Assembly (NCBI RefSeq): GCF_000419525.1
Contig: NZ_ATTE01000001.1
Location: forward strand, 2,774,655-2,838,654
DNA length: 64,000 nucleotides
Source of the DNA: Leucothrix mucor DSM 2157
GTDB taxonomy: Bacteria > Pseudomonadota > Gammaproteobacteria > Thiotrichales > Thiotrichaceae
Direction: 5' to 3'
This document shows positions 29,091-39,659 of the stretch, piece by piece. Position numbers and translations under genes: made by a program. Position 1 is the first letter of the stretch, and each line of letters starts with the position of its first letter. Under the pieces are notes generated by a model that was not told the DNA's origin, made no database searches, and worked only from the letters and a program-made list of their open reading frames with translations.

Positions 29091-30062
29091 TCAGCTCCCA
29101 AACTCATCGTAGGCTTCTACAATGCGCTGTACCAAAGCATGACGCACAACATCTTTGGACTCAAAGAAGCAAAACTCAACCCCTTCAACGCCCTGCAGAA
29201 TATTGGCAACGTGCTTTAATCCGGATGTTTGATGCTTCGGTAAATCGATTTGCGTGATGTCGCCGGTTACTACTGCCGTCGAGCCAAAGCCCAAGCGCGT
29301 CAGGAACATCTTCATTTGTTCAACAGTGGTGTTTTGCGCCTCATCCATAATAATAAAAGAGTCATTCAAAGTACGTCCACGCATGTAGGCTAGCGGCGCA
29401 ACCTCAATAACCTGCTTCTCGATGAGTTTATTCACCTTCTCAAAGCCCATCATTTCAAACAAAGCGTCATACATAGGGCGCAGATACGGATCGACTTTTT
29501 GCGACAAGTCACCCGGTAAGAAACCAAGCTTTTCACCTGCCTCAACCGCGGGGCGCACTAAGATAATCCGGCGAACTTCATCGCGCTCCAACGCTTCAAC
29601 CGCACAGGCAACCGCCAGATAGGTTTTACCGGTTCCCGCAGGACCAATACCAAAGCTCAAATCGTGGGTTTGTACCGCATGGATATAGCGATTCTGATTC
29701 GGTCCGCGACCTTTAATCACACCTTTCTTGGTACGAATGCTGGATAGGCCGGGCGATTTACTGCGATCTTCGCCAGTAGACTCATGAAGGTGAAGGTGAA
29801 TAGCCTCAGGGCTAAGCTCTTCACTCATGGTCAGTTGATACAGGTGCTGGATAAGGTCAACCGCACGATTAACGTTGGCAGGTAAACCGCTCACCGTAAA
29901 TGCAGGTCCGCGATTACTAATCCCGACATCCAGGCCAGATTCTAGCTGGCGGAGGTGCTGGTCAAGCTGACCACAAAGATTCATTAGTCGGGCACTATCT
30001 GCCGGCTCTAAATCCACAGAAACTGAATGCAGCTCTGCAGTATCATTATTTGAATTTTTCAA
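29091..30062 (-). CDS. ybeZ: PhoH-like ATPase YbeZ
   Basis: 323 residues. Walker A is GPAGTGKTYLA, followed by RPAVEAGEKLGFLPGDL and the Walker B region FIIMDEAQNTT with MFLTRLGFGSTAVVTGD. The N-terminal KH-like region (about 20-95) is typical of YbeZ. It is thought to act with YbeY on RNA. First gene of the ybeZ-ybeY-corC-lnt series. In many relatives miaB lies immediately upstream; here the nqr operon separates them. Confidence 0.95.
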   Translation of the reverse strand: MKNSNNDTAELHSVSVDLEPADSARLMNLCGQLDQHLRQLESGLDVGISNRGPAFTVSGLPANVNRAVDLIQHLYQLTMSEELSPEAIHLHLHESTGEDRSKSPGLSSIRTKKGVIKGRGPNQNRYIHAVQTHDLSFGIGPAGTGKTYLAVACAVEALERDEVRRIILVRPAVEAGEKLGFLPGDLSQKVDPYLRPMYDALFEMMGFEKVNKLIEKQVIEVAPLAYMRGRTLNDSFIIMDEAQNTTVEQMKMFLTRLGFGSTAVVTGDITQIDLPKHQTSGLKHVANILQGVEGVEFCFFESKDVVRHALVQRIVEAYDEFGS

Positions 30063-30194
30063 ACAGTAAGGTTACTCCGTTAGGGTAAATATCAACTATT
30101 GTGTCGCTTAAGCATAATAGAAAGCGCGTCATAATGGGAATAGTCTATTCGTTTATTTTACCTGATAAACCCACTTTCAGATGCCTTAAACCAA

Positions 30195-30230
30195 CAAAGG
30201 CACCAACCGCGTTAACAGTTAGTGCCTTTG
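30195..30230 (-). terminator. Hairpin downstream of nqrF
   Basis: CAAAGGCAC / GTGCCTTTG nine-base stem, 32 bp past the nqrF stop, followed on the minus strand by TTGGTTTAAGG, a weak T-rich stretch. It probably ends the nqr transcript or reduces read-through into ybeZ. Confidence 0.55.
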
Positions 30231-30261
30231 CTTAGATCACGTTAAGTGGATCAGACCGGGT

Positions 30262-31485
30262 TTAGCCCCCGAAATCATCCAACATAATGTTATCTTCTTC
30301 AACGCCAAGATCATCCAGCATGTCGATAACCGCCGCATTCATCATCGGTGGACCACACATGTAGAACTCACAATCTTCTGGAGCTTCATGGGTATTCAGA
30401 TAGTTCTTGTACAAAATATCATGAATAAAGCCCGTGTAACCCGTCCAGTTATCTTCAGGTTGTGGGTCGGATAAGCCAAGATGCCAAGTGAAGTTTTCAT
30501 GCTCAGCAGCCAACTTGTCAAACTCTTCAACATAGAACGCTTCACGTAAACTACGTGCACCGTACCAGAAGCTGATCTTACGCTTACTAGCCAAACGACC
30601 TAACTGATCGAAGATGTGTGAACGCATTGGCGCCATACCAGCACCACCACCCACAAACACCATCTCAGCATCGGTTTCTTTCGCGAAGAATTCACCGAAT
30701 GGACCAGAGATCACAACTTCATCACCTTCTTTCAGGTTGAAGATGTAAGACGACATGATACCAGCCGGAATATCCGTGCTTCCCGGAGGCGGAGTCGCGA
30801 TACGAACGTTCAGCATGATAATGCCGCGCTCTTCAGGATAGTTCGCCATGGAGTAAGCACGCAATGCAGGCTCTTTCACATGTGACTCATAATCCCAGAT
30901 CTTGAACTTGTCCCAGTCACCGCGGTACTGCTCTTCAATATCAAACTCTTTGTATGACAAGTCATAGGCTGGAGATTCGATCTGAATATAACCACCCGCG
31001 CGGAAGTCAACATTCTCTCCCGTTGGCAGTTCCAGTACTAATTCCTTGATGAAGGTTGCTACGTTGTTATTTGAGCGAACTTTACAAGTCCACTTTTTAA
31101 CACCGAACACTTCTTCAGGAACTTCGATTTCCATGTCTTGCTTAACCGTTACCTGACAAGCCAGACGGTCGCCGTGAGCAGCTTGCTTACGGTTAATGTG
31201 TGCTTCTTCAACCGGTAGCAATGATCCGCCACCATCATGAATCTGTACACGACATTGCGCGCAAGTACCACCACCACCACAGGCAGAAGCAACGAACAAG
31301 CCATTCTCAGATAAGGTACCAAGTAGCTTTCCACCAACCGGTACTTTGATCTCTTTCTCGCCGTTAATGCGCAGTGTAACGTCACCGTCTGGCACTAACT
31401 TTGAACGAGCAAACAGAATGACGTAAACCAGTGATATTACAATTAGGGTAAACAGCAGAATACCCAAGATAATTTCGAGTGCCAT
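30262..31485 (-). CDS. nqrF: Na+-translocating NADH:quinone reductase subunit F
   Basis: 407 residues. One N-terminal membrane helix, then a 2Fe-2S ferredoxin domain with C69, C75, C78 and C110, then an FAD-binding domain ([11 protein letters not shown]) and an NADH-binding domain ([20 protein letters not shown]). It takes electrons from NADH and passes them into the Nqr complex. Last subunit gene of the operon, 12 bp after nqrE. No nqrM/DUF539 gene follows it. Confidence 0.98.
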   Translation of the reverse strand: MALEIILGILLFTLIVISLVYVILFARSKLVPDGDVTLRINGEKEIKVPVGGKLLGTLSENGLFVASACGGGGTCAQCRVQIHDGGGSLLPVEEAHINRKQAAHGDRLACQVTVKQDMEIEVPEEVFGVKKWTCKVRSNNNVATFIKELVLELPTGENVDFRAGGYIQIESPAYDLSYKEFDIEEQYRGDWDKFKIWDYESHVKEPALRAYSMANYPEERGIIMLNVRIATPPPGSTDIPAGIMSSYIFNLKEGDEVVISGPFGEFFAKETDAEMVFVGGGAGMAPMRSHIFDQLGRLASKRKISFWYGARSLREAFYVEEFDKLAAEHENFTWHLGLSDPQPEDNWTGYTGFIHDILYKNYLNTHEAPEDCEFYMCGPPMMNAAVIDMLDDLGVEEDNIMLDDFGG

Positions 31486-31497
31486 GATTGCTGTCCC

Positions 31498-32094
31498 TTA
31501 CAGTTGTACGCCGGAGAATGCCATGAAACCCATAGACATCAGACCGACCGTAATAAAAGTAATACCCAGACCTTGCAGACCTTTAGGTACATCGCTGTAC
31601 TTGAGCTTCTCACGCACACCCGCCAAGGCAACGATCGCTAACGCCCAACCCAGTCCACTAGAGATACCGTAAACCGCACTCTCGCCAAACGTGTAATCAC
31701 GCTCAACCATGAACAGCGATCCACCAAGAATCGCGCAGTTAACCGTAATCAACGGCAGGAATACACCCAACGCGTTATATAAAGACGGCAGGTACTTATC
31801 CAGAATCATTTCCAGAATCTGTACCATGGCGGCGATAACACCGATATAACTGATCAAACCCAAGAACGTCAGGTCAATACCTTGCAATAAGGCATTTTCC
31901 TTTAGGAAAACGTTCAGGATCAGGTTGTTAACCGGAACGGTGATTGCTTGTACAACTGCAACCGCGATACCCAAACCAATCGCCGTTTCAATCTTCTTAG
32001 AAAGTGCCAGAAAGGTACACATTCCAAGGAAGAACGATAACGCTAAGTTTTCTACGAATACCGCTTTAACAAATAAACTTAAATAAGCTTCCAT
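31498..32094 (-). CDS. nqrE: Na+-translocating NADH:quinone reductase subunit E
   Basis: 198 residues, six membrane helices, the same length as characterised NqrE. Includes [13 protein letters not shown] and [17 protein letters not shown], where conserved Cys at the membrane centre hold an Fe centre shared with NqrD. It overlaps nqrD by one base (TAATG type). Confidence 0.98.
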   Translation of the reverse strand: MEAYLSLFVKAVFVENLALSFFLGMCTFLALSKKIETAIGLGIAVAVVQAITVPVNNLILNVFLKENALLQGIDLTFLGLISYIGVIAAMVQILEMILDKYLPSLYNALGVFLPLITVNCAILGGSLFMVERDYTFGESAVYGISSGLGWALAIVALAGVREKLKYSDVPKGLQGLGITFITVGLMSMGFMAFSGVQL

Positions 32095-32765
32095 TAGTGT
32101 GCCTCCCCTGTGCTGTGCGCATGGGACTCATGAATTTTAAAGTCTGGCGCTTCATTTTGCTCAGGCTGCCAAGTACGGATTGCCCAAATCAACAAGCCGA
32201 TGATGAAGAACGCACTCGGCGGCAACAGCAACAAACCGTTTGATTGATACCAACCACCATCAGTAGTCAGCGGCATGATTTTGTAACCCAACAATGATCC
32301 GGAACCAAACAACTCACGGAAGAAGGCAACCACAACCAGTACTAAGCTATAGCCCAAACCGTTACCAATACCATCCAGGAAGCTTAAGCCGACCGGGTTC
32401 TTCATGGCATAGGCTTCAGCACGCCCCATAACGATACAGTTAGTGATAATCAAACCAACGAATACCGACAGCTGTTTCGCCGTATCATAGGCAAAGGCCT
32501 TCAGTAGCTGATCAACCACGATTACCAACGATGCGATGATCGTCATCTGCACGATAATACGAATACTACCGGGGATGTGATTACGGATCGCACTGATCGA
32601 AGCATTTGAAAATGCCGTAACCAGTGTTAATGCCATCGCCATCAACAAGGCGGTCTTCATTGACGTAGTAACCGCCAGCGCCGAACAGATACCAAGGATC
32701 TGTAAGGTGATCGGGTTATTACCGATCAAAGGACCAAGTAAATTATTTTTTGCTTCAGGGCTCAT
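32094..32765 (-). CDS. nqrD: Na+-translocating NADH:quinone reductase subunit D
   Basis: 223 residues, six membrane helices, with [18 protein letters not shown], the Cys-bearing half-channel repeat that mirrors NqrE. The C-terminal tail is His-rich ([13 protein letters not shown]), slightly longer than usual. It starts 2 bp after nqrC. Confidence 0.98.
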   Translation of the reverse strand: MSPEAKNNLLGPLIGNNPITLQILGICSALAVTTSMKTALLMAMALTLVTAFSNASISAIRNHIPGSIRIIVQMTIIASLVIVVDQLLKAFAYDTAKQLSVFVGLIITNCIVMGRAEAYAMKNPVGLSFLDGIGNGLGYSLVLVVVAFFRELFGSGSLLGYKIMPLTTDGGWYQSNGLLLLPPSAFFIIGLLIWAIRTWQPEQNEAPDFKIHESHAHSTGEAH

Positions 32766-32767
32766 GA

Positions 32768-33568
32768 TTAATTGCCTCCTGTTGCGCGAACTTTATTGAG
32801 ATACGGTGCAAAGCCCTGATCACTCAGCCAGTAATGCAGCATGTTAGTGACACCACGGCTCGTCAGTGTTGCACCTGACAAACCATCAACTTGGTGAATA
32901 GCATTTGCATTGGCAGGATCAACCGCGCCTTTAACTACGTCGATCTTAATTTGACCGTCGTTGCCATAGACTTCCTTACCAATCCACTTAGCCTTCCAGT
33001 TTGGGTTATCAACCTCACCACCCAGACCTGGTGTTTCAGCGTGCTCGTAGTAGCCAAGGCCAACCACGGTTTTTGCATCACTTTCCAGAGCCAGGAAACC
33101 ATACAGCGTAGACCATAGACCGTAGCCTTTGATCGGTAGAATGTATGACTTCACGTTCTCGCCATCCATAACCAAATAAACAGACGCGTATTTCGCACGA
33201 CGTTTAATGGAAGCAACATCGTATTGCTTAGGAATCAGCTCGCTTTGAGCAGGATCTGAAGACGCTTTACGTTGATCATAAGTCGCCGTATCAACATCAG
33301 TGACATACTCGCCGGTATCAACATCAACAATTCGCGTTTCGATTTGCTCAAACAACTCATCAACGGATTTGCCCGGTACCATCAAGCCTGCGATTTCCAG
33401 GATGTTACGCTTCTTATCAAACGCCTTGTTCTCTTCCTGCATCGGCTTTAGCGCAACTGCCGCAGCAGATACTAATACCGAACAGACTAAACAAGTCGCC
33501 AACGCCACAAACAGCGTTTTCTTCGTGCTGTCATTTGGCAGTGCCAAAATATCTTTAACCATACTCAT
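32768..33568 (-). CDS. nqrC: Na+-translocating NADH:quinone reductase subunit C
   Basis: 266 residues. One N-terminal membrane helix and a periplasmic FMN-binding domain. The flavinylation motif is [10 protein letters not shown], so Thr234 is the predicted covalent FMN site, which needs the transferase ApbE; no apbE is in the window. It overlaps nqrB by 4 bp. Confidence 0.98.
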   Translation of the reverse strand: MSMVKDILALPNDSTKKTLFVALATCLVCSVLVSAAAVALKPMQEENKAFDKKRNILEIAGLMVPGKSVDELFEQIETRIVDVDTGEYVTDVDTATYDQRKASSDPAQSELIPKQYDVASIKRRAKYASVYLVMDGENVKSYILPIKGYGLWSTLYGFLALESDAKTVVGLGYYEHAETPGLGGEVDNPNWKAKWIGKEVYGNDGQIKIDVVKGAVDPANANAIHQVDGLSGATLTSRGVTNMLHYWLSDQGFAPYLNKVRATGGN

Positions 33569-34800
33569 GCTTGCTCTCCTGTCATCACACGCTTCGCACG
33601 GCGACGCACATTAGCGCGTACCACGAAGTAGTCAATCATCGGAGCGAAGATGTTAGAGAACAGAATCGCCAACATAATACCTTCTGGGAATGCCGGATTG
33701 ATTACACGAATCAGTACCGTCATAAAGCCGATCAAACAACCGTAGTAGAAGCGACCGGTGTTGGTCATGGATGCAGATACGGGATCTGTCGCCATAAACA
33801 TCATACCGAAGGCAAAACCACCCAGTACCAAGTGCCACCACCATGGCATTGCGAACATCGGGTTAGTATCACTACCAATCATATTGAACAGGAATGAAGT
33901 CGCCATCATACCCGCGAACACACCCAGCACGATGCGCCAGGAGGCAATGCGAGTTGCCAGCAATACACCACCACCAATAAAGATAGCGAGTGTTGATGTT
34001 TCACCAATCGAACCTGGAATGGTTCCGACAAAGGCTTGCCACCAAGTAAATTGCTCTTGAACCGCTGCCATACCACCAGCTGCTGCTAAACCAAGTGCAG
34101 TTGCACCCGTGTAGCCGTCAACCGCTGTCCATACCGCATCACCAGACATTGAAGCTGGGTAAGCAAAGTAAAGGAATGCACGACCAACCAAAGCTGGGTT
34201 CAGGAAGTTTTTACCGGTTCCACCAAACACTTCTTTACCGATAACCACACCGAAGATGATACCAGCGCCCACCATCCACAATGGGATATCTGGTGGTAGA
34301 GTCAGAGAGTAAAGGATTGAGGTAACGAAGAAACCTTCATTAACTTCATGGCCACGAACCAGTGAGAACACCGCTTCCGCAATACCACCGACAATAAACG
34401 TTGTCAGGTAGATGGGAATGAAATACGTCATTCCGTGGAAGAAGTTCGCAAAGAAACTACCGGGATCATAGCCAATGCCGTTCAGGAAGAATCCACGCAG
34501 ACCATCAATACTGGTTAAACCCAGTGTCTGCATCGCTTCATTGGCTTGTAAGCCCGTGTTAAAACACGCCATGAACATAATCGGGAACGTACACATCCAC
34601 ACATAACCCATCACACGCTTCAGATCGAGCGCATCACGGACGTGAGGACCACCAACAGTTTTGTTTGGCGGGCTGTAAAACAGTGTATCCACCATTTCAT
34701 ACAGCACATAGAACCGCTCATATTTACCGCCTTGGGTAAAGTGCGACTCTGCGCCATCTAATAGCCGACGTAAGCGGCTAGGACTAGATGAACCTTTCAT
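33565..34800 (-). CDS. nqrB: Na+-translocating NADH:quinone reductase subunit B
   Basis: 411 residues with about ten membrane helices. The motif DGYTGAT places the covalent FMN on Thr234. It also binds riboflavin and forms the main Na+ path in characterised complexes. It overlaps nqrA by one base. Confidence 0.98.
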   Translation of the reverse strand: MKGSSSPSRLRRLLDGAESHFTQGGKYERFYVLYEMVDTLFYSPPNKTVGGPHVRDALDLKRVMGYVWMCTFPIMFMACFNTGLQANEAMQTLGLTSIDGLRGFFLNGIGYDPGSFFANFFHGMTYFIPIYLTTFIVGGIAEAVFSLVRGHEVNEGFFVTSILYSLTLPPDIPLWMVGAGIIFGVVIGKEVFGGTGKNFLNPALVGRAFLYFAYPASMSGDAVWTAVDGYTGATALGLAAAGGMAAVQEQFTWWQAFVGTIPGSIGETSTLAIFIGGGVLLATRIASWRIVLGVFAGMMATSFLFNMIGSDTNPMFAMPWWWHLVLGGFAFGMMFMATDPVSASMTNTGRFYYGCLIGFMTVLIRVINPAFPEGIMLAILFSNIFAPMIDYFVVRANVRRRAKRVMTGEQA

Positions 34801-36149
34801 TAGCCATCCCTCTCAATCAGTTCAAGACAAGCACGCAGTGCTGGGCCGTATTCATATTTGCCGTGGCAAACAAACGTACACAGCGCCAAATCTTCTTCAT
34901 CCAACTCCATGCAGCCTAACTGCTTGGCCGCTTCAGTATCACGAACCAATAAAGCACGTAGTAGCTGAGTAGGAAGAATATCCAGCGGCATCACATGCTC
35001 AAAGTTTCCGATTGGAACCATGGCACGTGGTGAACCGTTCTGAGTACTGCTCATTGGGAATAATTGCTTGGTGCTCGACAAGGCGTTGACGAATACATTC
35101 ATCACAGAGAACTTGTTCAGCGTTGGGTTAACCCAGTGCAATAACTGACGTGGCTCACCTTCTGCAATCACAGAAACCTGCACACTGTAACGGCCTAAGT
35201 AAGCACTCCAGCCAGCAGCACGGAAACCACCCAGCACAGAACCAGAGATCACACGTGCATCACCTGATTGCAGCTCACCAGCCACCAATTCAGAAGTGCA
35301 AGCACCCATGCGAACACGCAGTAAACGCGGGTTTCTCACCATTGGACCAGCCAATGAAATGACACGATCAACACAACGACGGCCAGAGGTAAACAAGCTA
35401 CCCAGCGCCATCACGTCTTGATAATTCATGTGCCACATTTCACGATCAATGCCCGCAGGTTCGATCATGTGCATGTGAGTACCAACTAGGCCCGCAGGAT
35501 GCACACCCGAGAAATCCCGAGGTAACACATTGCGAAGTGGGCTTTGTGGAATGTTTTTGCCCGTCTCGTGACACACATAAACGTGCCCGCTAGTCAGTTT
35601 TGACAATAGCGTAAGACCGTCTAAGAAGTCTTGCTCACGTTCAGCAATGATCAGCGCAGGATCAGCCGCCAACGGGCTGGTATCCATCGCGTTCACATAG
35701 ATATGAACGGGCTCGGCATCTGCTGCCGGTACCTTGCTGAATGGGCGTGTGCGAAATGCAGTCCAAGCGCCGGATTCCTGCATATTGCGACGGATCTCGG
35801 AAGCCTCAAGCTCATCAAGCTGACTTGCATCATACTTTGGTGAGTTGATGGACTCTTCGTTGTCATCCAGTTCAACAATAATTGACTGGAGAACACGCTT
35901 AGCACCACGGTTGATTGCAGACACGACGCCTGCCCCCGGTGAGGTGAAGTTCACACCAGGGTTTTTCTTATCAGTAAAGAGGGTTTGGCCAATCTTAACC
36001 TTATCACCTACCTTGACATGCATCGAAGGGCGTAGACCGTGAAAGTCCCGTCCAAGTAATGCTACCTTGGTAATTTTTGGTGATACTGAATCGATCGACT
36101 GTACAGGACGGCCCGAAATGGGAACGTCTAAGCCAGTTTCAATCTTCAT
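34800..36149 (-). CDS. nqrA: Na+-translocating NADH:quinone reductase subunit A
   Basis: 449 residues, soluble, starting with the family pattern [10 protein letters not shown] and [22 protein letters not shown]. It is the quinone-associated subunit facing the cytoplasm. First gene of nqrABCDEF, 43 bp downstream of miaB on the same strand, so it may share the miaB transcript as well as use its own promoter. Confidence 0.98.
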   Translation of the reverse strand: MKIETGLDVPISGRPVQSIDSVSPKITKVALLGRDFHGLRPSMHVKVGDKVKIGQTLFTDKKNPGVNFTSPGAGVVSAINRGAKRVLQSIIVELDDNEESINSPKYDASQLDELEASEIRRNMQESGAWTAFRTRPFSKVPAADAEPVHIYVNAMDTSPLAADPALIIAEREQDFLDGLTLLSKLTSGHVYVCHETGKNIPQSPLRNVLPRDFSGVHPAGLVGTHMHMIEPAGIDREMWHMNYQDVMALGSLFTSGRRCVDRVISLAGPMVRNPRLLRVRMGACTSELVAGELQSGDARVISGSVLGGFRAAGWSAYLGRYSVQVSVIAEGEPRQLLHWVNPTLNKFSVMNVFVNALSSTKQLFPMSSTQNGSPRAMVPIGNFEHVMPLDILPTQLLRALLVRDTEAAKQLGCMELDEEDLALCTFVCHGKYEYGPALRACLELIERDG

Positions 36150-36192
36150 CGTCTATTTTCACTCAAATATAGAAAGCTTAATCTGCCGACAA

Positions 36193-37566
36193 TTACGCCG
36201 GCTCCTTAGTGATAGGAGACATTTCACGCGCGTCATTTTCCACGGCAACAACCTCTCCCCTCAGAGAATTTCTGAAACTATCAGTAATCTTTACATCCAC
36301 AAAGTTACCAATTAAACGTGGGTTTGCCACGAAGGTCACTGTGCGGTTGTTTTCTGTTTTACCGGATAACTCATTGGCATCTTTACGTGACACCCTTTCT
36401 ACCAACACACGTTGAACGGTACCCAACATGTTCTGACTAATCTCGGTCGCCATCTCATTAATGCGAGTCTGCAGTCGTTGCAGACGTTCTTTTTTGACTT
36501 CTGCCGGAACATCATCGGCCAATGATGCGGCGGGTGTTCCGGGGCGCTGACTGTAGATGAAACTAAAGCTATGATCATAGCCCACATCTTCAATCAACTT
36601 CATGGTTGCTTCAAAATCCTGATCCGTTTCACCAGGGAAACCAATAATGAAGTCTGACGAGATACTAATGTCAGGCCTAATCTCACGCAAGCGGCGCAAT
36701 TTAGACTTGTATTCAATCGCCATGTGTCCGCGTTTCATTGCAGCCAGAATGCGGTCTGAACCACTCTGTACCGGCAAATGTAAATGGCTCACTAGCTCAG
36801 GCACTTCGCCATAAACACGAATTAAGCTATCGCTAAACTCAACCGGATGAGAGGTAGTGTAACGAATGCGATCAATTCCATCAATCTGTGCAACGTAGGT
36901 AATTAACATGGCTAAGTCGGCCATCTCACCATTATGCATCGGACCGCGGTAAGCATTAACGTTTTGACCTAGCAGGTTAACCTCGCGCACACCCTGCTCT
37001 GACAATTGCACAACTTCAGCAATAATATCATCAAATGGGCGCGAAATCTCCTCACCACGCGTATAAGGAACCACGCAAAATGTACAATATTTACTACATC
37101 CTTCCATAACTGAGACAAATGCTGATGGCCCATCTGCTTTTGGCTCTGGCAGGCGATCAAATTTCTCAATTTCAGGGAAAGAAACATCCATTACCGTTTT
37201 GTGGGTACGGCGGGTTTCGTTGATCAATTCTGGTAGGCGATGCAGGGTTTGAGGACCAAAAATGACATCAACAACCGGTGAGCGCTTACGAAGGTTATCG
37301 CCCTCCTGACTCGCTACACAGCCGCCAACACCAACAATTAAATTGGGATTTTTTTCTTTTAGTTTACGCCAACGCCCTAGCTGTGAATAAACTTTATCCT
37401 CAGCCTTCTCTCGAATTGAACAGGTATTTAGTAACAGTACGTCCGCTTGCTCCGGATCGTCAGTGAGCTCCAAGCCATCGGAGTCCTTCATAACCTCAGC
37501 CATTTTGGCTGAGTCATATTCATTCATTTGACAGCCGTGAGTCTGTACGTAGATTTTGCCGGGCAT
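36193..37566 (-). CDS. miaB: tRNA-2-methylthio-N6-dimethylallyladenosine synthase
   Basis: 457 residues. The N-terminal cluster Cys are C12, C49 and C83; the radical SAM Cys are C157, C161 and C164 in [12 protein letters not shown]-terminal TRAM domain is present ([25 protein letters not shown]). It methylthiolates i6A37 in tRNAs that read UNN codons. Confidence 0.97.
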   Translation of the reverse strand: MPGKIYVQTHGCQMNEYDSAKMAEVMKDSDGLELTDDPEQADVLLLNTCSIREKAEDKVYSQLGRWRKLKEKNPNLIVGVGGCVASQEGDNLRKRSPVVDVIFGPQTLHRLPELINETRRTHKTVMDVSFPEIEKFDRLPEPKADGPSAFVSVMEGCSKYCTFCVVPYTRGEEISRPFDDIIAEVVQLSEQGVREVNLLGQNVNAYRGPMHNGEMADLAMLITYVAQIDGIDRIRYTTSHPVEFSDSLIRVYGEVPELVSHLHLPVQSGSDRILAAMKRGHMAIEYKSKLRRLREIRPDISISSDFIIGFPGETDQDFEATMKLIEDVGYDHSFSFIYSQRPGTPAASLADDVPAEVKKERLQRLQTRINEMATEISQNMLGTVQRVLVERVSRKDANELSGKTENNRTVTFVANPRLIGNFVDVKITDSFRNSLRGEVVAVENDAREMSPITKEPA

Positions 37567-37717
37567 AGTGTGACCTGTTTAGCGGTGAACAACATTTTAA
37601 CCGCGGCATTATCTCGGATTGTGCGTACCTTGTAAATAAAGCCCGCACAATACCCCACATTCCTAGCTTGAAATTGTACACTCCAAGGAGTATCCTGTTG
37701 TAAAATAAATAAAAAGA

Positions 37718-38407
37718 ATGCAGATCATGAAAAAACTAAGAATAAGACACCTTGCAGCGTCAGTGCTTTTAATGAGCCAAAGCGCATTCGCTATGCCCAA
37801 TTACTACGCAGTAAGCGGCGTTCCTGAAAATAGCACCATTACTTTACGCGCCTGGCCTAGCCCAATATCAAAGCCATTAATGGCTATTCCTGCTACCTCT
37901 CCACCGATTGAAGCAACCGGCAAAAGCATTATGGTTAACAGCCAACCTTGGCTGCAAATTAACTATCAAGAGCGCACCGGCTGGGTTGAAGCGGCTTATC
38001 TGGAGCCAACGACTGTTTCCGCATCTGAGCCGCAACAAGCAGCAAACACAGCGCCGAATTATTTCACACCGCCAGAGGCTCAAGCACCTCAGGCCCAAGC
38101 CACCCAAGCTGAAATAGCAAATAATGCAGAAGTGTTTAGCTACGGGTCTCAACCCAATGCGCCGCAACCCTCACCAGTTAGCGCAGCCGCACCTGAGCAA
38201 AGCGAAAATATTAATGGGTATCCGTGGAGTGCGACTGCCGACACTATTTATGATGACCCAAATGCAGATCGCAGAGCGTACCAGCCGAAACCAGCTGACA
38301 CAGTGTATAGCGCACTAGCACCTGCAAGCGCTGAAAGAATTATCGACCTGCGTGCTGAAAATATTGCGGGCAATCGCTATGAAAGCATTGAGCCGATAAA
38401 TCAGTAA
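37718..38407 (+). CDS. Exported protein with bacterial SH3-like domain and Pro/Ala/Gln-rich tail
   Basis: 229 residues. A signal peptide ends near AFA-MP (about residue 26). Residues 27-100 resemble a bacterial SH3 domain (LRAWPSPISKPLMAIP ... LQINYQERTGWVEAAYLEP). The rest is low complexity, rich in Pro, Ala and Gln (QAPQAQATQAE), with no recognisable fold. The ATG at 37727 (MKKLRIRH) is an equally good start. Likely periplasmic; binding partner unknown. It is the last chromosomal gene before the mobile island. Confidence 0.65.
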   Translation: MQIMKKLRIRHLAASVLLMSQSAFAMPNYYAVSGVPENSTITLRAWPSPISKPLMAIPATSPPIEATGKSIMVNSQPWLQINYQERTGWVEAAYLEPTTVSASEPQQAANTAPNYFTPPEAQAPQAQATQAEIANNAEVFSYGSQPNAPQPSPVSAAAPEQSENINGYPWSATADTIYDDPNADRRAYQPKPADTVYSALAPASAERIIDLRAENIAGNRYESIEPINQ

Positions 38408-38516
38408 TTCAGCTGAAGGGCTTCATTATTTGGGGTATCTCTGCGGACAACTGCCAGATACCCCATCAAACACCCTACCCAGAACGATCCAAACTAAATT
38501 TACCTCATTTATTGCA

Positions 38517-38605
38517 GACGAAAAAAAACCCTTAAGGCTTTCACCTTAAGGGTTTTTCATTTTCTGGTACCAGATGTGCAGTGTATTGGTGGGACGGCGA
38601 CAACC
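38517..38605. repeat. Left boundary repeat of the tmRNA-integrated island (att site, left)
   Basis: It aligns with 55851-55948: GACGAAAAAAAACCCT, a hairpin, GGGTTTTT, GTACCAG, then the shared core CAGTGTATTGGTGG (38579-38592 left, 55916-55929 right) followed by GACGGCG. The left copy has lost one base (GGTGGGACGGCG against GGTGGAGACGGCG) and diverges after that. TGGTGGAGACGGCGGG is the complement of the tmRNA 3' end, so this is a decayed duplicate of the integration target. Confidence 0.8.
38528..38553 (-). terminator. Terminator hairpin in the left att repeat
   Basis: ACCCTTAAGG / CCTTAAGGGT stem with a six-base loop, A8 on its left and T5 on its right, so it can act in both directions. It is the counterpart of the tmRNA terminator at the right end, and probably represents the original ssrA terminator displaced by integration. 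Confidence 0.7.
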
Positions 38606-38618
38606 GAACATAAATCCT

Positions 38619-38640
38619 AAGTTATTATTTTAAATAACTT
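38619..38640. repeat. AT-rich 8-bp dyad just inside the left end
   Basis: AAGTTATT / AATAACTT with a six-base spacer. It lies between the left core and the ATACCCCCA repeats, where accessory recombination proteins often bind. Role is inferred. Confidence 0.35.
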
Positions 38641-38660
38641 TTAATTGTGGATAAATAACG

Positions 38661-38681
38661 ATACCCCCAGCGATACCCCCA
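38661..38681. repeat. Two direct ATACCCCCA repeats at the left end (candidate integrase arm sites)
   Basis: CGATACCCCCA occurs twice with a 12-bp period (38661-38669 and 38673-38681). The same nonamer occurs at the right end in both orientations (55762-55770, 55803-55811, and partially 55813-55820). Confidence 0.55.
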
Positions 38682-38688
38682 CCTAAAA

Positions 38689-39237
38689 TTAAACCTTTAG
38701 CACGTTGTAAACACTGGCAACCGATACCCCAACCGCTGCTGCTATCTTTGGTTTGCTCATGCCTTGCGCCAACAATTCTAGAATTTCCGGCTTCTTAGCT
38801 TGCGCAGTTGGTTTGCGCCCGGTGTATGCTCCTTTTTCCTTTGCCGCCGCAATCCCTTCCAGCTGGCGTTCTTTGCGGATATTGGTTTCAAACTCTGCAA
38901 AGGTCGCCATCATGCCTAAGAATGCTTTGCCATGCGGTGTGCTGGTATCTATGCTCTGATCCAGTACCTTTAAGCTGATCCCGCGATTTTCCAGATCATG
39001 CACAATGTTATGAAGGTCACGCGCCGAACGTGCAAGCCGGTCAATCTTGGTGATTACCAACACATCACCCTCCCGCATATACTCCAAACAATCGGCTAAT
39101 GCTTCACGGCCTGCCGTAGTGGTTCCGCTCTGCTTTTCAGAGAATACCTTTTTACAGTCGGCAGACTTCACCCGGTTTAGTTGGGTAGTGCTGTCCTGAT
39201 CTAATGATGAAACTCTGACATAGCCGACTAATGACAC
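38689..39237 (-). CDS. Serine recombinase (resolvase/invertase family)
   Basis: 182 residues. The catalytic domain starts GYVRVSSLDQDSTTQL, with the nucleophilic Ser at position 9 or 10. DVLVITKIDRLARSARDLHNIV and GKAFLGMMATFAEFETNIRKERQLEG are the conserved catalytic and E-helix segments. A Hin-like HTH occupies the C terminus (KPKIAAAVGVSVASVYNVLK). The protein appears intact. Divergent res-like repeats lie immediately upstream. It may resolve island dimers or belong to a nested Tn3-type remnant. Confidence 0.92.
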   Translation of the reverse strand: MSLVGYVRVSSLDQDSTTQLNRVKSADCKKVFSEKQSGTTTAGREALADCLEYMREGDVLVITKIDRLARSARDLHNIVHDLENRGISLKVLDQSIDTSTPHGKAFLGMMATFAEFETNIRKERQLEGIAAAKEKGAYTGRKPTAQAKKPEILELLAQGMSKPKIAAAVGVSVASVYNVLKV

Positions 39238-39345
39238 TTCTAAAACCTTCTAAATAGACTCTAAGAGGTTTTTAGAATACCCTCTAAAAACTATAAAAAC
39301 AACCCTATTTAGACTTGTTTAGACTACCTTAGAGCTATCTAACTA
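39238..39345. promoter_or_regulatory. Candidate res/promoter region of the serine recombinase
   Basis: The region is dense in TCTAAA/TTTAGA half sites. The best dyad is GTTTTTAGA / TCTAAAAAC with a six-base spacer (39268-39291); a second inverted pair is TCTAAATAG (39249-39257) and CTATTTAGA (39305-39313). Tn3-type resolvases bind such dyads beside their own gene and autoregulate. Confidence 0.5.
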
Positions 39346-39659
39346 GGGTGTACCCTATTTATATGAAAACCAATTCAATTTCAGGAGGTACCAAAACGCC
39401 TAGAAGCCAACTATAGCAACGATGTAGAAAAATCCTATGTCGCGTTAAGTACCTTTGTTGGGATGTACCCTGCCCTCGCGAAAAATAACTAAAGTCCAAA
39501 CTCTTCCGCTATCATTCTCTGTGTTTCAGATTCGTAATATGGGTGGGTAACTGCTAATACGTTGCATGAAAGAAAACCTACCACCTTCATGATAAACCGC
39601 CTTTAGGGTACATCCCAGATGTTTGACAGTTCGTATAATGCCCCTTGTGATTATTAAGT
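39346..39659. other. Non-coding stretch with a 12-bp inverted repeat
   Basis: No gene was found. GGGATGTACCCT (39460-39471) and AGGGTACATCCC (39605-39616) form a perfect 12-bp inverted repeat enclosing 133 bp. A related palindrome-like AGGGTGTACCCT lies just upstream, near 39344-39355. It may be a degenerate mobile element or a set of binding sites. Confidence 0.4.
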
